From Moesziomyces globuligerus (taxonomy: Eukaryota > Basidiomycota > Ustilaginomycetes > Ustilaginales > Ustilaginaceae), in the NCBI GenBank assembly GCA_030849465.1, contig JARVLF010000011.1, positions 310,001 to 374,000 of the forward strand: 64,000 bases of DNA, given 5' to 3'. The notes beneath the pieces are model-generated. The model was not told where the DNA came from and did no database searches. It saw nothing but the letters and a program-made list of their open reading frames with translations. Positions 28,421 through 40,285 of this stretch are shown piece after piece. Both the position numbers and the translations under genes were made by a program. The stretch's first letter is position 1. Every line of letters begins with the position of its first letter.

Positions 28421-29065
28421 CTACTCGTAACTGTACGGGTAACCTCGGAAGACGTCTGTGCGATTGCCAGTGAAGCAGACGCGGATGTTGTCCATCCAGC
28501 GTGCCTCGTCGGGATCCGCGTACGTGCCCAGGGGTACGCCCTTGATCGTTTCGAAGAGGTTCATGTTTAAGTCGATGGTAGTCCAGGCATTCGCGTCGCC
28601 GAGGATTGCATCGAACTCTCCCGCTGGTCCGCGGATCTTGGCTTCGGCGCCGCACCAGTTGCGCGTCATGCTTTCCCACAGACCGCGGTCCACGTCGTGC
28701 GTCACGGCTTCGGTCGCATTGACCGCACGCGACATGTTGATCAGCGGCAGGGCGAAGATGGGCGATGTCTTGTTGAACTGCGCGCCGCACCACGTCGTCG
28801 TCTGCTGCTCCTTCCAGTACGGCTGGAATGCCGTCGCTTGCATGGTGAAGCACGTGCCGAATGGATTGTTGTTCGGCCCCGTGCCGTTCCAGAATGGCGG
28901 CTCCGAGAACGGCGATGAAATGGACGAAAGTCGATCGCGGTAGACGACGAGTGGTGGAACGACCGCAGCGATGACGCAAAGAAGAACGACGACAAACCAG
29001 AAACCGCCTCGTCGGTAGAACGGCTTTTTCGGTGGCAACACTAATGGTTCATTGGAGAAGCCCAT
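28421..29065 (-). CDS. Orphan type II membrane glycoprotein
   Basis: A 214-residue intronless protein that I do not recognise. A short basic cytosolic N-terminus (PPKKPFYRRGG) precedes one membrane segment (FWFVVVLLCVIAAVVPPLVV, about residues 22-41). A luminal/extracellular domain of ~170 residues follows. That domain has five N-x-S/T sequons (NGT, NKT, NMS, NAT, NRT) and four cysteines, two of them in a repeated WCGA motif (WCGAQFNK and WCGAEAKI), which suggests two disulfides. No catalytic motif is visible. The real-gene case rests on ATG, topology, sequon density and balanced composition. Its 3' end faces ROT1 at 120 bases, in a neighbourhood of beta-1,6-glucan genes, so an ER or cell-wall role is a reasonable guess only. 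Confidence 0.8.
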   Translation of the reverse strand: MGFSNEPLVLPPKKPFYRRGGFWFVVVLLCVIAAVVPPLVVYRDRLSSISSPFSEPPFWNGTGPNNNPFGTCFTMQATAFQPYWKEQQTTTWCGAQFNKTSPIFALPLINMSRAVNATEAVTHDVDRGLWESMTRNWCGAEAKIRGPAGEFDAILGDANAWTTIDLNMNLFETIKGVPLGTYADPDEARWMDNIRVCFTGNRTDVFRGYPYSYE

Positions 29066-31278
29066 CTTGGTTGAACGTGGCGCGCGGCGCGCTGTGGCAG
29101 AATGGTGTTCAAAGCTGATGGGCTCGGCGAAATAGGTGGTCAGCGCCTATTTGCAGGGGCGGTCGAGACGAGGTAGGAGGTTGCAGAAGAAGCAAAGGGT
29201 ATCGCGATGACAGGAAGATACTTTGGTCAGGACCGAGACAGCTCCATCAAGTGGCGCAGATGCTGTTGGGTGGCAATCGGCTGGCCTTAAGTGCGAAATG
29301 AGCGGCGTGTCGGCGTATATCGCGCTGAAACGTAGCACGCTGAGTCGAAAGGGTTGGAAAGGACCTCAGGATACGGGTTAGGTAGTGACGATAACGAAGA
29401 AAGGCCGACGGCGCCAAGGATCTTGGTGCTGTCGGCTGTTGGCAAAGGTGACGGCGTGGGGACTATGGCCTTCTTGGCGGCGGGGCTGCATGCGCAGCAA
29501 GAGTAGCCAAATTTGCGGCAGAGACCAAGGCGAGGCGAGCTCTGCGAATGTTTGTTGTGTCTGCACAGTAGCGTGGTGCCTGGCGCGCCCGCAGCCAGAC
29601 GCACGCCAACGCTGCATTACCGTAGCAATGATGCTGCCTCAGCTGGCAGTCTCAGAAGCGCGCGCTCGCCTCTCCGCCTTCGCCCCGAGCCAAGCCAAAA
29701 GTAAGCTCACTCTCACTCACATGCAGTCCCTGACCCGGCCCGTCTCGCCTGGGCTATCATTCCCCGACGTCTAAGCGTGGCTGCCCAGGCCGCTCACCTC
29801 CGTTTCGCTGGCTGCAGGCTGCTGCGCGGCGAGCGCGCGTCACTCCAAGCCATACAAGACCACGCGGTCGTCTCGAGGGCACCTCGGTCGACGGCTGCTC
29901 GTCTGAGACGCCTCCACACTGATCCGCAGATGGTGCCTCATGCTCCAAAGCGACACGTGTGTCTTGGGTCCGAGACCAGGCTCCGTTGGGCGACCACGGT
30001 CTGCATGGAGAAGCCGAAGGATGGCGGCGGAGATAAACAGTACTGGCCAAGGGATTCTCATGTCTTCCACAACGTCGCTGGACCTAACGCAGGGGCGACG
30101 CAGATGACAGGCGCATGGCTCAGGCAGATGCATCGCTCGCACGTGCTTCACCGCCGATACCGTTCCGAATAGGGCGCAGTCGCGCAACGAAGCATCGAGA
30201 AGAATGCAGAGCAGCTTCGCGTTTCATATCCACCTCTGCCGTGCGCCGTCGGAAGTATGAGTTGTGGGACTCCCGATCGACGCCCTTTGCGCCTTCGGCG
30301 ATCGTCCGTTCGGCTTGGCCGTCCTTGCGGATCCCGCTCGAGAAGAATGCCTGATCTGCCTGATGACTGAACAGCCAGCCGTAGCGTAAACTTCCAGCCT
30401 CAGTCAGCTATCATACAAGACGAGCCCCGAATCGACGGGCTGTGCAGAAGAGCAATTCCGAAAATCCGAGGCTCAATTTCGGACGCCCAATTTCCCACAG
30501 CATGCAGCTGCACTCTGCGTCATCCTGCGGTCTGCCAGATGCCTCCACCCTGCGTGGCTTCCCCAGCCAACAACACAGTGCGCACGGGCGTGCATTCGCG
30601 TGGCCCTCTCGAGCCGGACCTGCAAGCTGCGCGGCCGAGCCCTCCTGACGTCCTCGGCCACCGCCAATCCGATTTCATGCCCCCTTGATCGCTACGTCTT
30701 GGCTCATCGTCCGGGACGGTGAAGAAGACCGTGCGAGCAGGACGTGGAAGACGAGTGTCGAGCTGGAGAGTGAGAGAGTGAGGGTGCTTCATATCGATGC
30801 GCCTAAGCGGAAGTGCCGATGTAAGTGAGTGACTGAGTGAGTGAGCATGTGAGCTGGGACGCGATGTGCTCGAGGGCTGTGAATCAGCATTGGCTGGAGG
30901 AAGAATCCGATTCCATCGACTTGCATGGAAACGCCCAGCCAACACGACGCTCAGGCCAGCTCTTTCTCCCCTCGAGCTTGGCGACTGTCGCAGCGTGTGG
31001 GGTTGCCTCGCTCCAGTCAGCCACTCCCTCGCTACCCGATCCTCGTCTGAGCATCGAGCCGCTCCCACGCCCTGCGTCGCCAGCCTGTGTCCCTCTCCCC
31101 GAGGCGACCCTGCCCCATCCACTCGCCAAGGCCTTTACAGTCCCGCATCTGCTTCCGAAGCGCCCTTCCTTCCCCTCGTCCACCATCTCCTCTTAAGAAT
31201 TCCCTCTTCTCCCCAACCTGTCTTTCCTCTCTTTGCCCTGAGCAGCCCCTAAGCAGCCCCTAAAGTCTCTATTCCAAA
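29066..31278. other. Divergent intergenic region between the orphan gene and the SDR gene
   Basis: About 2.2 kb without a recognisable gene. Frames such as 29777-30172 (+) and 29840-30187 (-) overlap on opposite strands and have no family features. The last ~200 bases before the SDR start are strongly pyrimidine-rich (CTCTTCTCCCC...), as expected for a highly expressed fungal leader. Confidence 0.5.
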
Positions 31279-32402
<1,124 letters not shown>

Positions 32403-32540
32403 TCGCGAGTTCCGGGCTCGCCTCTCACTCGTTCGTTCTATCCACCTCACACGAAATCAAAGCTGTTGCAGCGAGCATTGCGAGTCACGTTTGGATTCAG
32501 AGCAGGACGACAAGGGATACACGTGACAGAAGGGATGAGA

Positions 32541-34178
32541 CTACTTGCAGCGCGCGTGGACAATGGCAGGGCCGTGTTCGTCGTACTCCTGTTTCGAGAT
32601 CCAGAGCTGGTGGAAAGTGCCCAAGCTGGCGAGGATGCTGCCGCCGAGCCAGGACGAGTGTCTTCGCTCGGTCGAGTTGCCTGGCGAGTGGATCTTGACC
32701 TTCTGATTGGGCGCCTTGACGCCGAGTTCGAAGCTGAGTCGGTCGGTGAGGCCGGGCACGAGCGAGCTGCCTCCGACGAGCACAATGTTGCCGAAGAGCG
32801 AGGGTCGCGAGTCGACGTCGACGGCGTTGATCGACGAAAGCACCATGTCGGCCAGGCCCATGCTTGCCTTGCCGCCCGCGGCCACCGCCGCGCCCTCGCC
32901 GCTGCCCGAGCCGTCGCCGCCCGAGGCGACAGAAGAGGGATGCAGGACCGGTCCGAACGACTCGGCGGACGAAACGCCGTTCCAGAGCGACGGGTTGAAG
33001 AGGAGCTCGGGCGCCTTGAGTCGCTCGATGCCAAACGCGTCGTTGTAGCCGTCGGGGAACTCGTACATGCGACCGCTGCGGAACTGCGCCTGCTGGTCGT
33101 CCCACGGCATCTCGAGCACCTGCGCCACGCTTTCCTTGAAGTCATTGACCACGCGGTTGACGTGATAGTTGCGGAACGACAAGGCCGAGCCGTCGACACG
33201 CTCCTGACGCAGCACGGCGTTGGATGCTGCGCCTGGGTCGACAGCCGAGCGCGACTTGATGAGGTATTGGGGCGTGACGCCGCCGAAGGTGGCACCACGC
33301 GAGTGATGAAGGCTGTAGAGCAGCGCGCGGTTGATGGCATCGCCACCGTTGTTGTGCCTGTGGATGCCCTTGCGCAGGATGAAGCCGTCGACGATGGGGA
33401 TCGTGGAGACGCTCGTCGAGCCGATGTCGATCACCAGGCTCGACGGCTTGCCTGCGGCGAAAGAGCTGAGCACGCTGCGGTTGGCAAGGTAGAAGGCCGG
33501 GGTGCCGAGGGTCTCGAAGGCGAGCTCGGTGAGCTTCTCCCTCGACTCGCGCGTGTTCCAAGCGGGCTCGGTGAGCAGGAGCGGGTGCTCGCGCGCATCG
33601 CACGAAAGCTGGTCGAGGCCGAACGAACACAGCTGCGCGAACGCCGGGTGGTCGGAGACGATGCCATCGTCGTCGAAGATGGACGAGATCTCCGTGTCGC
33701 GTCGGTAGAGGTTGAGCTCGTTATCGCCAAGGTAGCGACGGCGTTTCTTCTCGCGGTCCACCGAGAATCGTAGCGCCTTGGATGCAGACTTGGCACGAGC
33801 CTGCTTGAGACGCATGTCGGAAGCTTCCTCGGTGGCTGCTGCGGATGTGCCATTGCCGTTGGACGAGGACGATGCACCGTTCTGAGCAGCCGAGGCATCC
33901 GCGTCCGCCATGGTTTCGTCGCCATCTGCGTTCGCCTTTGCAGCGTCGGCTTGCGCAGAGTCGGCGCGCTGGTCATGCGGATGAGACGAGGACGAGGCAA
34001 GCGCGGCAGCTTGCGATTCCAGGGCGGCAATGTCGTCGTCGCTGATGGCGGAGTGGGCGTAGTAGGAGGGCACGACTACGCGCGGAGCATCTTCGCCAGC
34101 CCAGCCGACGCGACTCGAGGAGTGGCCGGCATCGATGACAAGGGCGTTGATTTCGTCGCCTCCGTAGACACCCGGCAT
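32541..34178 (-). CDS. ARP4: Actin-related protein 4 (Arp4)
   Basis: Nuclear actin-related subunit shared in yeast by the NuA4, INO80 and SWR1 chromatin complexes. It is intronless and 545 residues long. It starts GVYGGDEINALVIDAGHSSS and continues RVGWAGEDAPRVVVPSYY, which is diagnostic for Arp4. An Ala/Asp/Ser-rich insertion of about 110-120 residues (about 45-165) interrupts subdomain 2. The second phosphate-loop region VIDIGSTSVSTIPIVDGF and the end SSWLGGSILASLGTFHQLW with ISKQEYDEHG follow. The C-terminus HARCK corresponds to actin's HRKCF. The gene is convergent with the SDR gene and divergent from ERB1 (580 bases apart). Confidence 0.95.
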   Translation of the reverse strand: MPGVYGGDEINALVIDAGHSSSRVGWAGEDAPRVVVPSYYAHSAISDDDIAALESQAAALASSSSHPHDQRADSAQADAAKANADGDETMADADASAAQNGASSSSNGNGTSAAATEEASDMRLKQARAKSASKALRFSVDREKKRRRYLGDNELNLYRRDTEISSIFDDDGIVSDHPAFAQLCSFGLDQLSCDAREHPLLLTEPAWNTRESREKLTELAFETLGTPAFYLANRSVLSSFAAGKPSSLVIDIGSTSVSTIPIVDGFILRKGIHRHNNGGDAINRALLYSLHHSRGATFGGVTPQYLIKSRSAVDPGAASNAVLRQERVDGSALSFRNYHVNRVVNDFKESVAQVLEMPWDDQQAQFRSGRMYEFPDGYNDAFGIERLKAPELLFNPSLWNGVSSAESFGPVLHPSSVASGGDGSGSGEGAAVAAGGKASMGLADMVLSSINAVDVDSRPSLFGNIVLVGGSSLVPGLTDRLSFELGVKAPNQKVKIHSPGNSTERRHSSWLGGSILASLGTFHQLWISKQEYDEHGPAIVHARCK

Positions 34179-34758
34179 GGTTTCAAGGCTGGACCGACTG
34201 CAGTCGAACGTGGAAGGGGTGGCCGTCAGTCGAGAGGTTGGATGCGCGAGTCAGCTGGCGAAGGATGTGCGGATCAGGATGATGCAAGACCGCGTCGACG
34301 TCGATGTAGGCTATCTGTCGGGAGTTGAGTGGTGAGAGGTGTCGGATGGCGTCTGAATCGAGCGGTGCCAATTCTGCAGAGCGATCTCTCGCGTCGCGGT
34401 CCCACCGCCTCGCAGTCGCGAAGCGGAGCCATCCGCCTTCTTCTACCCGGCCGAGACGAGTGTCAAATCCGGACCGCACTTGCCTCTCCACACGTCGAAA
34501 ATTTCGAGCCAGAGAGTGCAGCTTGAACTTTTTTTTGCCTTTGCTTTCTTCTTGCAGCCACACAGCACAGCGCAGAGGCTCATCTGAACCCTGACAGCCA
34601 AGCAAGTCGTACACCTTCCAACACTATCATCGGTACCAACCCTCACCTTCTCACTCCTGTCACTTGCTCAGCAGCGTATCCGTGCAGCCGTATCAGTGGC
34701 ATCGCCTGCAACCGCATCGTCATAGACGCTCGGCGACAGCTCATCTGCACGCTCAGCC
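34179..34758. other. Divergent promoter region of ARP4 and ERB1
   Basis: 580 bases between the start codons of two nuclear housekeeping genes. There is no coding capacity I trust. A T-rich patch lies near 34530-34550. It is presumably a bidirectional promoter. Confidence 0.6.
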
Positions 34759-37533
34759 ATGGCGCGTCCTTCTGCTTCCACCTCGGCCGCCTCGGCGCGC
34801 AACGGCACAGCGAAGAGGAAGCGCAATCTCCCCGCTTCCACCCTCGCACCATCCTCCACAAACGCAAAGAGTACCGCTGCAGTCAAGGGGAAATCCAAGG
34901 CTCAGGAGCTCGATCTGGGCGGCTCCGACGAGGATCACGCTGCTCAATTCGACCTTGAGTCCGATGACGAGCAGCAAGCAGCTGATGCTTCTGGCGACGA
35001 GAGCCAGGAGGGAGACGAATTCCCTGAGATCGATCTCGAAGCAAGCGAGGCTGAGGACGGATCTGACAACGACGACGACGAGCAGCCCGAAAACGACGAC
35101 GATGCAGACGATGAGTCCATAGAGCTCCAAGACAGCCAGGCCGACGACGAATCCGAAGAAGGCTACAACTCCTCCGACATCGACAACTCGGACTTCCAGG
35201 ATGACGAGCTCGAGGATGATCTCGACTACGACTCGGCCGCCGAGGACGACCGTGCCTCCGCCTTTGCTGCCCGCAGCGACGCCTCCCAGACAAGCATCGA
35301 CGAGGAGCTCTCCCGCATGATGTCCCGCTACTCGTCCAAGCCCGACGAAGAGTCCGGCTCGCTTTCTGCCACCAACAAGCTTGGTATTCCGCGCAACCAG
35401 GCTGCTCAGCCCTTTGATCCACGCCTTCGCAACCCGGACGGCTCCGCCAGGGGCGTCTTCAAGCGTAGCGAGATCACCGGCGAGATGAAACGCGTCTATC
35501 CCGAGATCAAGCCCGAGTATGACTCCGACAGCAGCACCGAAGACGCCGAGAACCGCATCGGAGACGTACCCCTCGAGTGGTACGACGACATGCCGCACAT
35601 CGGATACAACATCAACGGCCGCAAGGTCATGAAGCCCGCCACCAAGGACGAGCTCGAGAAGTTCCTCGACACCGTCGACGGTGACGGCGAGGCGTGGTTC
35701 TCCGCGCGCGACAATTCGACCGGCAAGGACGTCCGACTCACCGACGAAGAGCTCGCCATCATCCGCAAGCTCCAGAACGCAGAGATCCCCGACGACGCGT
35801 ATGACCCGTACGAGGATTACGTCGACTGGTTCACTGGCGAGGACAAGGTCATGCAGACCGCGCTCACCGGTCGACCTGAGCCCAAGTCGCGCTTCGTGCC
35901 GAGTAAGTGGGAGCACAAGAAGGTCATGAAGATCGTACGCGCCATCCGCGACGGTCGCATCGTCCCCGGCGCCAAGGCGCAGAAGGACACCAAGCCCAAG
36001 TTCTACAACATCTGGGCCGACGCCGATGAAAACGACCAGCGCAGCCCGTGGGCCGTCATGGCTGCGCCCAAGCTACCGCTTCCCGGACACGCCGAGTCGT
36101 ACAACCCGCCACAGGAGTACCTCTTCAACGAGCAGGAGCGCAAGGAGTGGCTCGAGGCCGAGGCAGAGGACCGCAAGCAGAACTACCTTCCCGCCAAGCA
36201 CGACACGCTCCGCCACGTCGGCGCCTACCAGAACTTTGTTCAGGAGCGCTTCGAGCGCTGCCTCGACCTCTACCTCGCGCCGCGCATGATGCGCAAGAAG
36301 CTCGACATCCACAATCCGGAGAACCTGCTGCCCAAGCTGCCTTCGCCCAAGGAGCTGCGACCGTTCCCCACCACCGTCGGTGTCGTGTATTCGCATCCCG
36401 ACGACAGCAGGGTGCGCTGCCTCTCGGTGGATCCTACGGGCAACTGGCTCGTCACCGGTGGCGACGATGGCCGCGCAAGGTTGTGGGACGTGGCTATCGG
36501 CAGGTGCACTGCAACGTGGGATGTGTGCGACGGTTTGCCCAAGGCTGACCGCTCGGCCGTGCACTCGATCGCATGGTGCCCCACCAAGAACTACTCGCTC
36601 TTTGCCGTTGCGGTCAACGGCCGCGTGGCGATCATCGCCCCACCGCAGACGCAGAATTATGCCAAGACGCTCTCCGGCCCTACTTCGTCCAAGTCGGCCT
36701 CGTCGTCGTCGGGAGCAACAGCGACGTCGACGGCGTCGTTCTTGTACGCTACCGCAGCAGCGGCTACGTCGATGCCGAGCAAGCCCGATGCGCGTGCGCC
36801 CGTTGCGTGGACGCGACCGTCGGAGCCCGAGCGTCGTACGGGCGTGGCTATGTACCTCAACATGACCTCGCCGAATGCGAGCAACCTCAAGACGGTGGTG
36901 TGGCATGCCAAGGGCGACTACTTTGCCACCGTGTGCCCCGACGCGGCGGCAGGCGCAGCGGGCATGCTGATCCACCAGCTTTCCAAGCACCGCTCGCAGT
37001 CGCCTTTCCGCAAGGCGAGCCGCGGTTCGTCAGTGCAGAAGGTCGTCTTCCACCCGAACAAGCCGTGGGTCTTCGTCGCCACGCAGCGCTACGTGCGCAT
37101 CTACGATCTCATGGCCCAGTCGCTCGTCAAGACGCTCCAGACCGGATTCAAGTGGATCTCTTCGCTCGACGTGCATCCGTCAGGCGACCACATCATGATC
37201 GGATCGTACGACAAGAAGCTCGCCTGGTTCGACTTGGATCTCTCCGCACGCCCCTACAAGGTGCTCAAGTACCACGCAAAGGCTATTCGTGCAGTCCACT
37301 TCAGCACCGCCTGGAACCTCGTCGCAGATGCCAGCGACGACGGTACCCTCCAGCTGTTCTACGCAAAGGTTCATGCGGATTACGGCGAGAACCTCACGCT
37401 TGTTCCGCTCAAGGTACTGCGCAGCCACGAAGTCACAAACGGTCTCGGCGTCCTCGATGTCAAGTGGCACCCGACTCAGCCCTGGTGCTTCTCGGCCGGT
37501 GCCGACGGAAATGCTCTTCTCTGGACCACTTGA
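34759..37533 (+). CDS. ERB1: Ribosome biogenesis protein Erb1/BOP1
   Basis: Nucleolar WD-repeat protein of the PeBoW-type complex (with Nop7 and Ytm1), needed for 27S pre-rRNA processing and 60S subunit assembly. It is intronless and 924 residues long. Residues 1-170 include a basic KRKRNLP patch and long Asp/Glu-rich stretches. The BOP1NT domain (about 255-530) contains VPLEWYDDMPHIGYNINGRK, DNSTGKDVRLTDEELAIIRK, VDWFTGEDKVM and FEPxx-type basic segments through RERFERCLDLYLAPR-like sequence. The WD40 propeller (about 545-924) starts with HPDDSRVRCLSVDPTGNWLV and TGGDDGRARLWD, and ends in HPTQPWCFSAGADGNALLWTT. The length is slightly above the usual ~800 residues because of the acidic N-terminus. 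Confidence 0.96.
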   Translation: MARPSASTSAASARNGTAKRKRNLPASTLAPSSTNAKSTAAVKGKSKAQELDLGGSDEDHAAQFDLESDDEQQAADASGDESQEGDEFPEIDLEASEAEDGSDNDDDEQPENDDDADDESIELQDSQADDESEEGYNSSDIDNSDFQDDELEDDLDYDSAAEDDRASAFAARSDASQTSIDEELSRMMSRYSSKPDEESGSLSATNKLGIPRNQAAQPFDPRLRNPDGSARGVFKRSEITGEMKRVYPEIKPEYDSDSSTEDAENRIGDVPLEWYDDMPHIGYNINGRKVMKPATKDELEKFLDTVDGDGEAWFSARDNSTGKDVRLTDEELAIIRKLQNAEIPDDAYDPYEDYVDWFTGEDKVMQTALTGRPEPKSRFVPSKWEHKKVMKIVRAIRDGRIVPGAKAQKDTKPKFYNIWADADENDQRSPWAVMAAPKLPLPGHAESYNPPQEYLFNEQERKEWLEAEAEDRKQNYLPAKHDTLRHVGAYQNFVQERFERCLDLYLAPRMMRKKLDIHNPENLLPKLPSPKELRPFPTTVGVVYSHPDDSRVRCLSVDPTGNWLVTGGDDGRARLWDVAIGRCTATWDVCDGLPKADRSAVHSIAWCPTKNYSLFAVAVNGRVAIIAPPQTQNYAKTLSGPTSSKSASSSSGATATSTASFLYATAAAATSMPSKPDARAPVAWTRPSEPERRTGVAMYLNMTSPNASNLKTVVWHAKGDYFATVCPDAAAGAAGMLIHQLSKHRSQSPFRKASRGSSVQKVVFHPNKPWVFVATQRYVRIYDLMAQSLVKTLQTGFKWISSLDVHPSGDHIMIGSYDKKLAWFDLDLSARPYKVLKYHAKAIRAVHFSTAWNLVADASDDGTLQLFYAKVHADYGENLTLVPLKVLRSHEVTNGLGVLDVKWHPTQPWCFSAGADGNALLWTT

Positions 37534-37627
37534 TTCCGCCCTGGAGATCATGTCTCGCAATGCATGCTTGTAATTCTTCTTCTGCGCGCGATTCGATGGT
37601 GATCTCGTGACATGACGTGTTTGAGCT

Positions 37628-40285
37628 TCACTCCTTCTTGTCGTGGTCGGTCGTGGAGATTGGGAGGCCTGAGGCAGCAGCGGCGGCTTCGGACTCGGAC
37701 ACGTCGTCCTCGTCCTCATCCTTGTCTGGCACAATGCCCTCGGAAACGGCCTTCTTGGTGGACTGCATGAGCTCCATCTCGCGACGGAGCTCGAGCAGCT
37801 CCTTCTCGAAGCGGCGGCCAAACACCTCGACGTAGTACGATGCGCCGTTCCACACGCTGACCACGAAGATCACCGAGCTGGCCCAACCAAGAGCGAGGCG
37901 AAACGAAGCGCGATTGATGTCAGCGTCAGCGTGGGAGGGGGAGGCAAGGGGGGCAAGAAAGCTGGAGAAAGGACTTACAAGAAGATGGCGGAAGCGATGG
38001 TGCTCGGGTACAGAATCAGCGGAGCCGGCAGCTGCAGAAGAATCACAAGTGTTGATCGTGTCAGCGAATTGCCTCCGATGATTCTTAGCGTCACGACTTA
38101 CTGTGGTGATGATGGTGTATACGAATTGCAGCACTGTTCAGACGCGAGGACAACCTGTTAACACTTGCTCCATTCCCTGTAGGGAGTCCAAGGGGAGCAG
38201 GCTTACGCATGAAGGCGGGCTCGCGGCGCTTGGGCGGAGCCTTTCCGAGCAGATTGGCCACGGGCCCCTTTCCCTTGCTCATGGTCGAGTAGGAGTTGAC
38301 GCGCTCGCCCGTCTCGATCTTGGACTTCTTGCGGATGACGATGAGCTCGTAATACACTAGCTGCCAGATGAGGTAGATCGTAACGTTCTGCGCACGAGCC
38401 AAGGCGTGCAAAATCTAGTCAGTGACACGCATCGACAACAGCAGCAGCCCGAGGGATGTACTCACAAACCAGAAGCTCGTGTACCCATTGAGCGTCTTGA
38501 GGTTGGACAGGGCTGGATAGCGGGCGACGGCTTGGTCGTGCGGCATGAAGTGCACCATCGTCGTGAAAACGAATGGCGGGTAAAGGTGGATGAAGAGCTG
38601 CACCAAGCGACGCCATTGCGAAGCGTAAGTATGTGCTACATTGCCTTGCGAAGAACAGACGTGGACTTACCGATGTCATCTTCTCTAGTGAGTGGAATAC
38701 GGCGCTGTTGCGCCACGTGATAACGCTGAAGGCCAGGGGACCATGTGCTGCACAGTAGCACCTAAATTGTGGCAGGGATCGAGTCCCTATCGGGTCAGAT
38801 GCTGTTGAAAGACAAGGAAGTATGGACGCGCGGCAGGAGACTGCTTACACCGTGAATAAGAACTCTGAGCTCGGGAAGACCCAAATGAAGAGCTGGGCGT
38901 TAGGGAGAGAGTGGGGCAGGGCCGGGTTCAAGGATTGTCAGTACGAGGATCAATATCAGCGAAATGTGAGGCGGGAGAAAGGAACTTACTAGGTTTGCCG
39001 TACTGCGCGATAAGACAGCGAAGAGCCGAGAAAAGACTTGGTAAGCTTGCGAGATTGTCAGTGATTCTGGTGGGGAGCGCAGACTCACTTGAGGAAGTCT
39101 GGAGACCGGCAAGTGGTAGAAGAGCAAGCGTGGTGAGCGTGAGCGCACAAAGGTATTCAGATGCCGCTCAGTCCGGACGATGGTGATGCACGTACAGCAA
39201 AAGTCGAAAAGGAAGTAGTGCTGAGGAAGAAGCATCGGAAGCCAGAAGAAGCGGAGAGGATGGTGAGTACAAGGAAGCTTTGGTTATCACCTTTACAGCA
39301 TTATCGACGCACCCATTTCTTGGATGCGAACCTAGCAGCACACAGCACGTGAGTCGAGATGGAAGGGTCCGAAAGAAGTCAGCGCTGTGAGCTCGAGCTG
39401 TGAGTTGACTCTGGCGGCGTGTGTACTTACGCCCACACTCGAAGAGGTAGGAAGTAGAGAGCGAGTACCGAGTAGAGCGTTGGGATCAGCTCCGGGCGAA
39501 GCGCAAAGACAAGCGAGCCTGTAGCGCAGAAGGAAGGAAGACGAGCGGAGACGTCAGTGTCAGCTAGTCAAGCGTGTCAAGCAGCGCCGTCGTGGCATGC
39601 GATCGTACTCACTGACGACGAGGTTGAGGACGCCGACGACAAAGGAGATCTTGTCGCGCAGCCTGACGACCTTTGCGTCCATCCACTTCTGCTGGAGGTT
39701 TTCGATGCGCTTGGAGACCTTTGCACGCATCTTTCGAAGCTCTTCGTCCATCTGCTGAAGCTCGCGCTTTGACTTTGCGGTGCGGACGAGCTGCTCGCGT
39801 CTCCTGCGGGCGCGGGAGCGCATGTCGCCGGAGAAGGCGGACCACTTCCTGCCGGCGAGGTCGATGCGAGGAGAGAAGAAGGTCTCGTAGAGATCTGTGG
39901 GCACGATGGCGGAGCGAAAGCACTAGGTCAGACTCATCGGCCGGATAAGTGCAAGAGCGTGAGACAGAAGGGTTGGCAGCTTACCGCTGAGAATAAGGGC
40001 GCCGGAGCTGGAGGAGCCGAGCAGGTCGACGCCCTCCATGGAGGCGGAAGCGCTCGAGTGATAGGTGCGGAAGGGAGTGGAAGCGCCATCGTCCGAATAC
40101 GCCATGCTGGAGGCACGCGAGAGCGTGGGTCGGCTCGCATCGTAGAGGCCCGAGGAGGAGGCGTCCGAGATGTGCGAGCGGTTGGACGAGGTTGAGTCAG
40201 CGCGACGCATGGCGGCTGGGGAGCGCGTGTCGTCGGCAGCATTCGGAGCGTCCATGTCTGGGACGGCGAGTCTGTCTGTACTCAT
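37628..40285 (-). CDS. GPC1: Glycerophosphocholine acyltransferase 1 (Gpc1, DUF2838)
   Basis: Multi-pass ER membrane enzyme that acylates glycerophosphocholine to lysophosphatidylcholine in phosphatidylcholine recycling. I chained 14 exons, all in phase: 40285-39985, 39894-39613, 39518-39431, 39331-39313, 39220-39196, 39098-39089, 39002-38990, 38892-38849, 38761-38671, 38597-38466, 38414-38207, 38133-38102, 38031-37979 and 37877-37628 (515 residues). A Ser-rich N-terminus and a basic coiled-coil stretch precede the membrane core. The core has LYSVLALYFLPLRVW, HYFLFDFCYFLNTANL (built from four micro-exons), CYCAAHGPLAFSVITWRNS, AVFHSLEKMTSLFIHLYPP and YYELIVIRKKSKIETGERV. These follow yeast Gpc1 (HYFLFDFCY, FHSIDK, IHIYPP). 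A charged coiled-coil tail ends the protein. Exons of 10 and 13 bases are unusual. The stop lies 95 bases from that of ERB1. Confidence 0.9.

Noticed and set aside
34753..35916. 387-codon minus-strand frame antisense to ERB1
   Set aside because: Val/Leu-rich shadow opposite the acidic, C-ending codons of the ERB1 N-terminus.
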